From Methylotenera sp. (lineage in GTDB: Bacteria; Pseudomonadota; Gammaproteobacteria; Burkholderiales; Methylophilaceae): DNA of 64,000 bases. This document shows positions 47,666 through 56,013 of this stretch, one piece after another. The translations under genes were made by a program, and so were the position numbers. Location: contig NZ_JAQSDZ010000005.1 of NCBI RefSeq assembly GCF_029946165.1, positions 248,001-312,000 of the forward strand, given 5' to 3'. Under the pieces are notes generated by a model. It ran no database searches. It was not told the DNA's origin and saw nothing but the letters and a program-made list of their open reading frames with translations. Each line of letters begins with the position of its first letter. The first letter of the stretch is position 1.

Positions 47666-48625
47666 ATGGCTAGCTCCGATCTCCCAAAAACAGGCTTGCA
47701 CCCGCGAAATAATCATCGAGGCCGATACGATTTCGATCAGCTAATTCAAATCAATGCTACATTAGCGCCGTTTGTTAAATTAAATGAATATGGCGAAGCT
47801 TCCATTGATTTTTCTAACGCACAAGCCGTTAAGGCATTGAATCAGGCGCTACTCAAGCAATTTTATGCAGTTGCTACTTGGGATATTCCCAAGCAATACC
47901 TTTGTCCACCTATCCCTGGGAGAGCAGATTATCTGCACTACATGGCAGATTTACTTAGCTCGGTGAATGGCGGGGTCATACCCCAAGGTGAATTTATAAG
48001 GGGTTTAGATATTGGCGTAGGTGCAAATGCCATTTACCCGCTGATTGGTAATTACGAATACGGCTGGCATTTTGTAGGGGCAGATATTGATGGTAATGCC
48101 TTAAAAAATGCACAGCATATTGTCGATGCGAATATGCTGTCGAGCATGATTGAGTTGCGCCTGCAAACTTCACCTAAGACTATTTTTAAAGGCATTATTA
48201 AGCAGGGCGAAGGCTTAAGTGAAACCTTTGATTTTACAATGTGCAATCCACCTTTTCACGCCTCATTAGCTGATGCGCAAGCAGGTACACAGCGCAAATG
48301 GCGCGGCTTAGGTAAAGCAAAGAAGAACCCCCAATGTTCATTGCTGAATTTTGGAGGTCAAGCCACTGAATTATATTGTGAAGGTGGCGAAGAGGCTTTT
48401 GTCACTGGCATGATTAATGAAAGCAAACAGTTTGCAACGCAATGCCTTTGGTTTAGTACGCTCATCTCAAAAGCAGCAAACTTGCCTAGTGTTTACCGTG
48501 CGCTTAAAAATGCAAATGCTTTAGAAGTGAAAACCATAGAAATGACGCAAGGGCAAAAACAAAGCCGTATTGTTGCTTGGACATTTTTGAATGCTAAGCA
48601 GCAACGAGCTTGGTATTCTTCTTAG
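47666..48625 (+). CDS. rlmF: 23S rRNA (adenine(1618)-N(6))-methyltransferase
   Basis: RlmF methylates A1618 of 23S rRNA using S-adenosylmethionine. The protein has 319 residues. Family marks are GLHPRNNHRGRYDFDQLI near the start, PPIPGRADYLHYMADLL near residue 81, the SAM-binding GLDIGVGANAIYPLIG near residue 113, and the catalytic NPPFHAS near residue 195. It is a single gene. A weak hairpin ACCTC/GAGGT at 48669-48687, followed by a T-run, may end it. Confidence 0.95.
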   Translation: MASSDLPKTGLHPRNNHRGRYDFDQLIQINATLAPFVKLNEYGEASIDFSNAQAVKALNQALLKQFYAVATWDIPKQYLCPPIPGRADYLHYMADLLSSVNGGVIPQGEFIRGLDIGVGANAIYPLIGNYEYGWHFVGADIDGNALKNAQHIVDANMLSSMIELRLQTSPKTIFKGIIKQGEGLSETFDFTMCNPPFHASLADAQAGTQRKWRGLGKAKKNPQCSLLNFGGQATELYCEGGEEAFVTGMINESKQFATQCLWFSTLISKAANLPSVYRALKNANALEVKTIEMTQGQKQSRIVAWTFLNAKQQRAWYSS

Positions 48626-49366
48626 GTTAATCAAGCCCCAGCATTGCTATTAGCTTCCTTAATTAAGTACCTCATTTTTAAGGAGGTCATTTTTTTAGAT
48701 GAATTGACGCGTATTAATTCATCGTCGCATGACAAATTCAGCCCCCGTACTTTTAACAGCAGAAGCCCAGTGAGAGGGTGTAGTTTTCAAGCATGTATTA
48801 AGAACGTATGCCTTCAGTGCCGTAGATAAAGTGATCCTCAAATAATGATCGTTTCCAGCCGCCAAAGCTATCAAAAGTAATTGGTACAGGAGTCGCGACA
48901 TTCACGCCGATTATCCCCGCTTGAACACGGGCAGTGAATTCACGCGCAACTTCGCCATCACGCGTGAAAAAGGCTGTGCCATTATCAAATTCGTGGTCGT
49001 TGACTAGTTTTAGTGCTTCTTCAAATGTTTCCGCACGTACTACACATAATACAGGGCCAAAAATTTCCTCTTTAATGGGATAATGTGCCTATGGAGGTTT
49101 CTTCGGAACATTGAGGACTGAATGTTTACATCCTTACAAAATTTAAAACTAGAGATAAAGCTAAGCGCCTGACGTTTGAATATATATTGAGGTGTTTTAC
49201 AACGCATTTGCAGACATGCAAAAATTAGGAATAAAATTCCGACTGATTTGCCAAAACTTACATACAAAATACAGAGAAAATTGCTACATAATTATCAAAC
49301 TTGCCCTGCTAAGAAATCGGGTCAAACTTACTTTGAAGTTGCTTTAATATTGGCTAGGGATTTTAA
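48626..49366. other. Gap between rlmF and tpiA holding a gene remnant
   Basis: The left part has a weak terminator-like hairpin (48669-48697). The middle is the decayed mmsA fragment (48719-49083, minus). The right part, about 280 bp, shows no gene or clear homology and must contain the tpiA promoter, which I could not place. Confidence 0.6.
48719..49083 (-). pseudogene. mmsA: Remnant of methylmalonate-semialdehyde dehydrogenase (3' end, frameshifted)
   Basis: Read on the minus strand, the frame PIKEEIFGPVLCVVRAETFE continues through EEALKLVNDHEFDNGTAFFT, RDGEVAREFTARVQAGIIGV, NVATPVPITFDSFGGWKRSL and FEDHFIYGTEGIR to a stop at 48798. These are the conserved last ~115 residues of CoA-acylating methylmalonate-semialdehyde dehydrogenase (valine/propanoate catabolism). 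A one-base insertion after GIR shifts the frame; in the next frame TCLKTTPSHWASAVKSTGAE gives the usual C-terminus. Upstream of about 49083 the homology ends at a stop. The N-terminal ~75 percent, including the catalytic Cys, is missing. Confidence 0.88.
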
Positions 49367-50134
49367 ATGAGACGTAAGCTAGTGGTTGCAAACCGAAAAA
49401 TGAACGGCTCTTTATCCAGCAACAAAGCTTTTTTAGAGGGCTTGTTAATAGGCACTCAAGATTTTCCAAATGCAGATTACTCGGTCTGTATGCCGCATCC
49501 GTATTTGTTTCAAGCTGAAGCTATATTAAAGAATAGCCCAATTACTTGGGGCGGACAGAATATGAGTCGCTATGAATCTGGTGCTTATACGGGCTCGGTT
49601 TCGCCTGGCATGATAAAAGAGTTTGGCTGCGAATATGTCATTATCGGCCATTCTGAGCGTCGTCAGCGAGGTCACGATACCGACCACGCGATAGGCGAGC
49701 GGTTTGAAGTGGCAATAAAAGCAGGCTTGAAGCCTATTTTCTGCATGGGCGAAACCTTAGAAGAATATGAAGACGGCATTACCGATGTGGTGACGATACG
49801 GCAACTTAATGCGGTAATTGAAGAGATTGGTGTCAAAGGTTTAGCTGGTGGAGTACTCGCTTATGAGCCTGTATGGGCAATTGGCACTGGGAAAGCCGCT
49901 TCGCCAGAGCATGCGCAAAATATTCTAAGTTTTTTACGTGGGCATATCGAGTTATTAGATGCTGATATAGCTGAAAATATTCGCATTCTGTATGGTGGAA
50001 GCGTGAAAGCCGATAATGCCGCCAAGCTTTTCTCAATGCCTGATATCGATGGTGGTTTGGTGGGCGGCGCCTCGCTTAATACCGATGAGTTTGTTGCTAT
50101 ATGCCAAGCTGCCAGCAATGTTTATGAGAGTTAA
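49367..50134 (+). CDS. tpiA: Triosephosphate isomerase
   Basis: TpiA interconverts dihydroxyacetone phosphate and glyceraldehyde 3-phosphate. The protein has 255 residues. Catalytic residues are present: the Lys in RKMNGS, His in IGHSERR, and Glu in AYEPVWAIGTGKAAS; the phosphate-binding GGSVKADN is near residue 210. The N-terminal motif reads ANRKMNG instead of the common GNWKMNG, a Trp-to-Arg change. In many betaproteobacteria tpiA-secG lies just before the nuo operon, so this may be a second copy; that region is outside the window. Confidence 0.93.
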   Translation: MRRKLVVANRKMNGSLSSNKAFLEGLLIGTQDFPNADYSVCMPHPYLFQAEAILKNSPITWGGQNMSRYESGAYTGSVSPGMIKEFGCEYVIIGHSERRQRGHDTDHAIGERFEVAIKAGLKPIFCMGETLEEYEDGITDVVTIRQLNAVIEEIGVKGLAGGVLAYEPVWAIGTGKAASPEHAQNILSFLRGHIELLDADIAENIRILYGGSVKADNAAKLFSMPDIDGGLVGGASLNTDEFVAICQAASNVYES

Positions 50135-50214
50135 TACTTAGGGTTTAATCATCATAGTTTTTTAAGCATTTTGTTGGCGAGTTGGCTTTCTTATAGCTTT
50201 ATCTTTCTATTAAG

Positions 50215-50712
50215 TTAATCTTTGTTTTCCAGTAACGGCAAAGCTAAGCCTTCTTTAACTTCTTCCATCACAATATAACTTCTAGACTCTTGTGCGCCCG
50301 GCAGCGTGAGTAATATGTCGCCTAGTAAGGTTCGGTAATCTGCCATTTGCGCGATTCGTGCTTTGATTAAATAATCAAAATCACCAGACACTAAGTGGCA
50401 TTCCAGCACGCTGGGCAGCTTGAGAATTTCTTGTTTGAACTTGCCGAATATGGCGCCAGACTTTGTTGAAAGTTTTAGTTCAACAAAGACTAATAAACCC
50501 AAACCTAGTGAGTGCGGGTCGAGGCGGGCGTGATAACCTAAAATCACACCTTCTTTTTCTAAAGTCTTAACTCGCTCTCCGCATGGTGTCACCGAAAGCC
50601 CAACGCGTTCGGCAAGTTCTGTAATAGGAATGCGGGCACTTTCTTGCAACACGGATAGAATTTTTAAGTCTATACGGTCAAGCTCACGAACAGCATGGGT
50701 ACGAATTCTCAT
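50215..50712 (-). CDS. Lrp/AsnC-family transcriptional regulator
   Basis: This is a feast/famine regulator of 165 residues. The N-terminal winged helix has LDRIDLKILSVLQESARIPI and LAERVGLSVTPCGERVKTLE. The C-terminal RAM effector domain follows. It is divergent from dadA with 195 bp between the starts, so it very probably controls the D-alanine catabolism genes in response to alanine or a similar amino acid, as Lrp-type DadR-like regulators do elsewhere (inference). The alternative is global Lrp. Confidence 0.88.
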   Translation of the reverse strand: MRIRTHAVRELDRIDLKILSVLQESARIPITELAERVGLSVTPCGERVKTLEKEGVILGYHARLDPHSLGLGLLVFVELKLSTKSGAIFGKFKQEILKLPSVLECHLVSGDFDYLIKARIAQMADYRTLLGDILLTLPGAQESRSYIVMEEVKEGLALPLLENKD

Positions 50713-50907
50713 GATGCAATCCTTAATTAATTCAGGTAAAAACTATCATAAGTCAGAAATTTGGAGATTAATATCAATTTAATGATGATATTAAGCATAC
50801 TTATCTAAATAATTTGTAATAATTAGTTAACTGTTATCTATGTAACTTAATAAACTAACATAGAATAAATTCTGAATGCCGTGTGAATGATTTAGTGGAG
50901 AGTCATG

Positions 50908-52230
50908 ATGCGAGTGCTGGTATTGGGTTCTGGTGTAGTAGGTGTAACAAGCGCTTATTATTTGGCAAAAAAGGGATTTGATGTCACTGTGATAGATCGG
51001 CAACCAGCGGTAGGTTTAGAAACCAGTTATGCCAATGCTGGACAAATATCACCGGGTTACTCTGCACCTTGGGCGGCGCCAGGCGTACCAATGAAGGCGC
51101 TTAAGTGGATATTTCAGCGTCATTCACCACTTGCATTAAAACCAGATTGGTCATTATGGCAGCTTCAATGGACGCTTAAGTTATTGCAAAACTGCAATGC
51201 TAAAAGTTACGACCTTAACAAGGAGCGCATGATACGTTTAGCTGAATATAGCCGAGATTGCTTAGGTGAACTTCGTGTGAATGCTGGCATTGCATATGAG
51301 GCGCGTACCCAAGGGACTTTGCAGGTATTTCGCACGCAAAAACAATTAGATGCCGAAGCAAAAGACATCGCTGTACTAAAACGCATGGGCGTGCCGTTTG
51401 AACATTTAGACCCAGCAGCTTGCGTCAAAGTTGAGCCGGGGTTGGCCTCGGTAAAAGATAATTTATTAGGTGGATTACGTCTGATACACGATGAAACTGG
51501 AGATTGCCAGATGTTTACTATTAATTTGGCGAAAGAAGCGCAAAAACTAGGGGTAAAATTTAGGCAAGATGTCACTATTAATCGCTTGCTAACTGCTCAG
51601 GGAAAGCTGACTGGTGTGGAAATTAGCACTCAAAGTGGCAGTGAAATATTAGATGCAGATCAATATGTAGTTGCGCTAGGCAGTTATTCGCGGCAATTAA
51701 TGCAAGGTTTGGGCTTAGATATTCCAGTTTACCCGGTAAAAGGATATTCACTTACCGTGCCCATCATTAATAGTGATGCCGCACCTATTTCTACCGTGAT
51801 GGATGAAACTTACAAAGTTGCTATTACCCGCTTTGATAATCGCATTCGCGTGGGTGGCATGGCAGAGTTAGCTGGGTTTGATTTAAGCTTAAATCCACGC
51901 CGACGTGAAACCTTAGAGATGGTGTTAAATGGGTTATTTCCTAATGCTGGTGATACTTCGCAAGCGCTGTTTTGGACAGGGTTACGTCCAATGACGCCAG
52001 ATGGCACACCTATCATAGGCAAAGCATCTGCTTTACATAGCAATGTTTGGCTCAACACTGGTCACGGCACGCTGGGTTGGACAATGGCGTGTGGTTCTGG
52101 GCAAGTGCTCGCAGATTTAATTGCCAATCTTCAACCAACTATTCTTACAGATGATTTGTCGCTTGGTCGATATGCTGGAAGTCGCTACAATAAATACGCA
52201 CAAATAAGCCTTGCAATGAATAATATTTAG
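50908..52230 (+). CDS. dadA: D-amino acid dehydrogenase
   Basis: DadA is an FAD-dependent, membrane-associated enzyme that oxidises D-alanine to pyruvate and ammonia and feeds electrons to the respiratory chain. The ATG at 50908 gives 440 residues beginning [20 protein letters not shown], as in the family, and has better spacing (7 bp) to GGAG than the ATG 3 bp before it. The FAD-binding GxGxxG motif is at residues 7-12. The C-terminal [20 protein letters not shown] is conserved. Next comes an alanine racemase gene. Confidence 0.95.
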   Translation: MRVLVLGSGVVGVTSAYYLAKKGFDVTVIDRQPAVGLETSYANAGQISPGYSAPWAAPGVPMKALKWIFQRHSPLALKPDWSLWQLQWTLKLLQNCNAKSYDLNKERMIRLAEYSRDCLGELRVNAGIAYEARTQGTLQVFRTQKQLDAEAKDIAVLKRMGVPFEHLDPAACVKVEPGLASVKDNLLGGLRLIHDETGDCQMFTINLAKEAQKLGVKFRQDVTINRLLTAQGKLTGVEISTQSGSEILDADQYVVALGSYSRQLMQGLGLDIPVYPVKGYSLTVPIINSDAAPISTVMDETYKVAITRFDNRIRVGGMAELAGFDLSLNPRRRETLEMVLNGLFPNAGDTSQALFWTGLRPMTPDGTPIIGKASALHSNVWLNTGHGTLGWTMACGSGQVLADLIANLQPTILTDDLSLGRYAGSRYNKYAQISLAMNNI

Positions 52231-52336
52231 GTTTAAATAATCTCTAGGTTTAAATAATTTAAAGTTCAATAGTGGTGCTTAATAGCAATCGATAATCCCA
52301 AATAAATTAACTTAACTCAAAGCAAAATTAATAGTC

Positions 52337-53431
52337 ATGTCACGCCCAATAATCGCTCATATTCGTTTAGATGCATTTAGGCATAATTACCGTGTTGCCA
52401 AACAATCGCATGGTGGTAAAGCCTTGGCCGTGATTAAAGCCAATGCTTATGGGCATGGTGCTGTGCATTGTGCTAAAGCCATTGAAGGTGAAGCTGATGG
52501 CTTTGCTGTTGCCTGTTTAGAAGAGGCCTTGCAACTTCGGGAAGCAGGTCTACCTGAGCCGATTCTGTTACTAGAAGGCTTTTTTGAGGCGATAGAACTG
52601 CCAGAAATAGTCGCGAATGATTTGTGGATTGTAGTGCATGCTCAATGGCAAATAGAAATTTTGTTAGCGGCTAAACTCGCCAAACCTTTGCATGTGTGGC
52701 TGAAAATGGATAGCGGCATGCATCGAGTTGGTTTATCGCCAAGTGAATATGGTCAAGCTTATGAGCGTTTAAAAAACCATAAAAACGTGGCAAATATAGT
52801 AATGATGACGCATTTTGCCAATGCGGATAATCTTAGTTCGAACCATACCTTGCAGCAAATCGAGATTTTTCACAACGCTACTCACGGATTGGGCTCAGAA
52901 ACTAGCTTGGAGAACTCAGCCGCAATTTTAGGTTGGAAGAAGGCTATATGCATAGGTGATACAAAAAACCAGTGGACGCGACCCGGCATCATGTTATACG
53001 GCGCAGATCCATTAATGAATACGGACACCAAGCTGAAACCTGTGATGCAGCTTAATTCGCAAATCATCTCGATTCGGACTATTAAGCAGGGTGAGCCTAT
53101 AGGCTACGGCAGCATATTCACCGCCGAACGTGACACAGTGGTGGGCGTGGTTGCATGCGGTTATGCTGATGGTTATCCACGATCAGCTGTGACTGGAACG
53201 CCTATGGCAGTTGAAGGTAAAATGACACGCTTAATCGGTCGCGTTTCTATGGATATGCTATTTGTCGATTTAACTGACATTCCTAATGCAAGTATTGGTA
53301 GTTCTGTAGAGTTATGGGGTAATAACGTGTCTGCCAATGCAGTAGCTATAAGCGCTGGCACCATTGCTTATGAGCTGTTTTGCAATGTAAAACGCGCACA
53401 TTTTCAATATTTTGATGCGGCTAATATATAA
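52337..53431 (+). CDS. dadX: Alanine racemase (probably catabolic)
   Basis: This PLP enzyme interconverts L- and D-alanine. The protein has 364 residues. The PLP lysine is in AVIKANAYGHG (residue 34 region), and the second catalytic Tyr region is GYGSIF near residue 256. RVSMDMLFVDLTDIP near residue 300 is typical. It lies 106 bp after dadA, so it likely supplies D-alanine to DadA. It may also be the only alanine racemase for cell-wall synthesis, in which case alr would be the right name. Confidence 0.9.
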   Translation: MSRPIIAHIRLDAFRHNYRVAKQSHGGKALAVIKANAYGHGAVHCAKAIEGEADGFAVACLEEALQLREAGLPEPILLLEGFFEAIELPEIVANDLWIVVHAQWQIEILLAAKLAKPLHVWLKMDSGMHRVGLSPSEYGQAYERLKNHKNVANIVMMTHFANADNLSSNHTLQQIEIFHNATHGLGSETSLENSAAILGWKKAICIGDTKNQWTRPGIMLYGADPLMNTDTKLKPVMQLNSQIISIRTIKQGEPIGYGSIFTAERDTVVGVVACGYADGYPRSAVTGTPMAVEGKMTRLIGRVSMDMLFVDLTDIPNASIGSSVELWGNNVSANAVAISAGTIAYELFCNVKRAHFQYFDAANI

Positions 53432-53519
53432 GCGCGTTATCTCTAGCATAACTTCCTACACTTCATATCACGCTATATTATAATCTCGCTACATTAACTT
53501 TTTCAAAAAAGGACTTCAT

Positions 53520-53894
53520 ATGCACGTTATCCAAACACCAAACGCACCAGCCGCAATCGGCCCATATTCACAAGCTATGGTAGTAGGCGACTTATTATTT
53601 ACGTCAGGGCAAATTCCATTACGTGCGGATGGTACTTTGCATGAAGGCGATATTACGGTGCAAACCACGCAAGTCTTGGCTAATTTAAAAGCTGTGATTG
53701 AAGCGGCTGGATCAAGTTTAGATAAAGTAGTTAAAACGACTGTATTTTTAAAGAATCTTGATGATTTTGTCGCCATGAATAAAGTGTATGCCGAAGCTTT
53801 TGGCACCCACACTCCAGCACGCTCAACAGTGCAAGTAGCTAAATTGCCGCGTGATGTATTAGTAGAAATTGAAGCGATTGTTTCTTTGGCTTGA
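53520..53894 (+). CDS. ridA: RidA-family enamine/imine deaminase
   Basis: RidA hydrolyses reactive enamine/imine intermediates such as 2-aminoacrylate or iminopropionate to keto acids. The protein has 124 residues. It contains PYSQAMVVGDLLFTSGQIPL near residue 18, the catalytic Arg in the CxxxR-like PARSTVQVAKLPRDVLVEIE region near residue 100, and the trimer-forming fold. TATAAT at 53479-53484 may be a -10 of its own promoter. The position after dadA and the racemase fits quenching of the imine made by DadA. Confidence 0.93.
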   Translation: MHVIQTPNAPAAIGPYSQAMVVGDLLFTSGQIPLRADGTLHEGDITVQTTQVLANLKAVIEAAGSSLDKVVKTTVFLKNLDDFVAMNKVYAEAFGTHTPARSTVQVAKLPRDVLVEIEAIVSLA

Positions 53895-53904
53895 GTAAGA
53901 CTTA

Positions 53905-54486
53905 ATGGAAAAGAACCGTCTAGAAGCTTTTAGCGATGGCGTGCTTGCCATTGTCATTACGATTATGGTGCTGGAGATGAAAGTGCCGCATGGTAATGAT
54001 TTTGCGTCAATCAAACCATTGGTTCCTGTATTTCTAAGCTATGTGTTGAGCTTTATATACGTGGGCATTTACTGGATCAATCACCACCATATGTTGCAGA
54101 CAGTGGAGAAGGTGAACGGAAGCATATTGTGGGCTAATTTACACTTATTGTTTTGGCTATCACTATTCCCGTTTGTGTCTGGCTGGGTGGGGGAGAATCA
54201 CTTCACCGCCATTCCATCTGCACTTTATGGGCTTGTATTGTTAATGGCCGCGTTTGCTTATGCAATATTGCAACACACTATTATTGTTAGCCAAGGTGAA
54301 AATTCCTTATTAGCCAAAGTAGTTGGGCGAGATATCAAAGGTAAGTTAACTTCCTTTCTATATGTTGTGGGTATCGTAGCTGCATTCTTCTGGCCTATAA
54401 TCTCTGGTTTGATTTATGCAGTAGTGGCTTGTATCTGGCTGGTACCAGATAAACGCATAGAACGCTTAAAAAGTAGAAGTTTTTAA
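53905..54486 (+). CDS. TMEM175-family (DUF1211) membrane protein, putative K+ channel
   Basis: A membrane protein of 193 residues with about six hydrophobic helices. It begins with the family signature RLEAFSDGVLAIVITIMVLE, where the FSDG segment lines the pore in bacterial TMEM175 potassium channels. Only one such repeat is present, as in prokaryotic relatives, which form tetramers. It follows ridA by 10 bp, so cotranscription is likely, but no functional link to alanine metabolism is obvious. Confidence 0.85.
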   Translation: MEKNRLEAFSDGVLAIVITIMVLEMKVPHGNDFASIKPLVPVFLSYVLSFIYVGIYWINHHHMLQTVEKVNGSILWANLHLLFWLSLFPFVSGWVGENHFTAIPSALYGLVLLMAAFAYAILQHTIIVSQGENSLLAKVVGRDIKGKLTSFLYVVGIVAAFFWPIISGLIYAVVACIWLVPDKRIERLKSRSF

Positions 54487-54682
54487 GTTCAGCCTATATG
54501 CCTCACTAGAAACTGCATTATTAGAACTTAACCGAGTATAAATGGGTTAAGAGCTCGTTAAATACTCGTACTAATTTTGCAGTTTTTGCTTCAGTGATGG
54601 CAGGTCAGGCTTAACAGGCTGGCACGGTTGTTAATCAAGAATGATAATTTATAGCAACAGCCTGAATATTTACCCTGACGGT

Positions 54683-54702
54683 ATACCAGCTTTCGCTGGT
54701 AT
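54683..54702. repeat. REP-like hairpin between TMEM175 gene and nrdB
   Basis: ATACCAGC (54683-54690), TTTC, GCTGGTAT (54695-54702) is a perfect stem-loop of a kind often dispersed in proteobacterial genomes. It lies between converging genes and may also end transcription. Only one copy is visible here. Confidence 0.5.
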
Positions 54703-54749
54703 GACGAATTATTTAATTAGTAAACTGCTCATTAATGATTTGTTTTAAG

Positions 54750-55898
54750 CTAATCCCAGCTTAAAGCACCGCCAGTTTGATACTCGGTCACGCGGGTTTC
54801 AAAGAAGTTTTTCTCTTTCTTTAAATCCATCATTTCACTCATCCATGGGAATGGATTTGTCGCCCCAGGATAAAGAATGTCTAAGCCAATCTGCGTGCAA
54901 CGACGATTGGCAATAAAACGTAAATATTCTTTAAACATCGTGGCATTTAGCCCTAGTACGCCGCGCGGCATAGTCGATTCTGCGTAACGATATTCTAGTT
55001 CTACACCTTGCTGCATCAAGCTTTTGATTTCTTCGCGGAATTCAGCTGTCCATAAATGCGGGTTCTCAAGTTTTATCGTGTTAATTACATCTATGCCAAA
55101 ATTACAGTGCATTGATTCATCACGTAAAATGTATTGGTATTGCTCAGCGGCCCCTTGCATTTTATTTTGACGACCGAGTGCAAGAATCTGCACAAAGCCT
55201 ACATAGAAAAATAAGCCTTCCATAATGCAAGCAAACACAATTAATGAGCGAAGCAGCTTTTGATCCGCCTCGGGCGTACCAGTTTTAAATGTAGGGTCAG
55301 TTAAAATGTTGATGAACGGAATTAAAAAATCATCTTTATCTTTGATACTCGCCACTTCTTGGTAGGCGTTAAAAACCTCTGACTCGTCTAAACCCAAACT
55401 TTCTACGATATATTGATAAGCATGCGTGTGAATTGCCTCCTCAAAACCTTGACGTAGCAAGTATTGGCGACATTCAGGCGCGGTAATATGGCGGTAAGTA
55501 CCGAGCACGATATTGTTCGCTGCGAGTGAGTCAGCGGTAGTAAAAAAGCCTAAATTACGTTTAACGATTAAGCGCTCGTCATCCGTGAGAGCGGTGCTAT
55601 CTTTCCATTGTGCAATGTCTCGGCTCATACTCACCTCTTGCGGCATCCAATGGTTAGCACAGCCCGCTAAATACTTGTCCCATGCCCAATGGTATTTAAA
55701 CGGCACGAGTTGGTTAACGTCAGTTTGGCCGTTAATCATGCGTTTATCAGAGGCGTTAACACGGCCGCTGAATGCGGGTTGATTGGCGGCGACTGGTGCG
55801 GCTAATTGTGAAGTTAAAGCATTATTTTTCACTACTTTTAATGCTGGCGTTGTTATTGGTGTTTCTTCGAGTACCACATCATCTTCAAATGAAAGCAT
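54750..55898 (-). CDS. nrdB: Ribonucleoside-diphosphate reductase class Ia, beta subunit
   Basis: NrdB carries the di-iron centre and stable tyrosyl radical that starts ribonucleotide reduction. The protein has 382 residues. Metal ligands are recognisable in [21 protein letters not shown] and [10 protein letters not shown]. The Tyr four residues after the ligand His in EAIHTHAY matches the radical Tyr122 of E. coli, so this is a Tyr-radical (class Ia) rather than a class Ic enzyme. It follows nrdA on the same strand, separated by a REP-like repeat. Confidence 0.96.
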   Translation of the reverse strand: MLSFEDDVVLEETPITTPALKVVKNNALTSQLAAPVAANQPAFSGRVNASDKRMINGQTDVNQLVPFKYHWAWDKYLAGCANHWMPQEVSMSRDIAQWKDSTALTDDERLIVKRNLGFFTTADSLAANNIVLGTYRHITAPECRQYLLRQGFEEAIHTHAYQYIVESLGLDESEVFNAYQEVASIKDKDDFLIPFINILTDPTFKTGTPEADQKLLRSLIVFACIMEGLFFYVGFVQILALGRQNKMQGAAEQYQYILRDESMHCNFGIDVINTIKLENPHLWTAEFREEIKSLMQQGVELEYRYAESTMPRGVLGLNATMFKEYLRFIANRRCTQIGLDILYPGATNPFPWMSEMMDLKKEKNFFETRVTEYQTGGALSWD

Positions 55899-55924
55899 GA
55901 TTTTTCCTTAATTTTTGTTGGTTG

Positions 55925-56012
55925 TTTTTGTAGGAGCGACTTGTAGTCGCGAAAGCAATTGACTCCTCGCTCAGAATTGCTATTCGGGGCTACAAGCCCC
56001 TCCTACAAAAAA
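55925..56012. repeat. Paired REP-like palindromes between nrdA and nrdB
   Basis: Outer arms TTTTTGTAGGAG (55925-55936) and CTCCTACAAAAA (56000-56011) are exact complements. Inside each end is a smaller stem, CGACT-TGT-AGTCG on the left and GGGGCT-ACA-AGCCCC on the right. The GTAGGAGCGACTTGTAGTCGCGA-type sequence resembles dispersed REP doublets (BIMEs) of beta- and gammaproteobacteria, which are mobilised by RAYT transposases. It ends right at the nrdA stop and could stabilise or divide the nrdA-nrdB mRNA. Confidence 0.75.
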
Positions 56013-56013
56013 A

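Noticed and set aside
48644-48829. Short plus-strand frame after rlmF
   Set aside because: It runs antisense to the mmsA remnant and has no family features.
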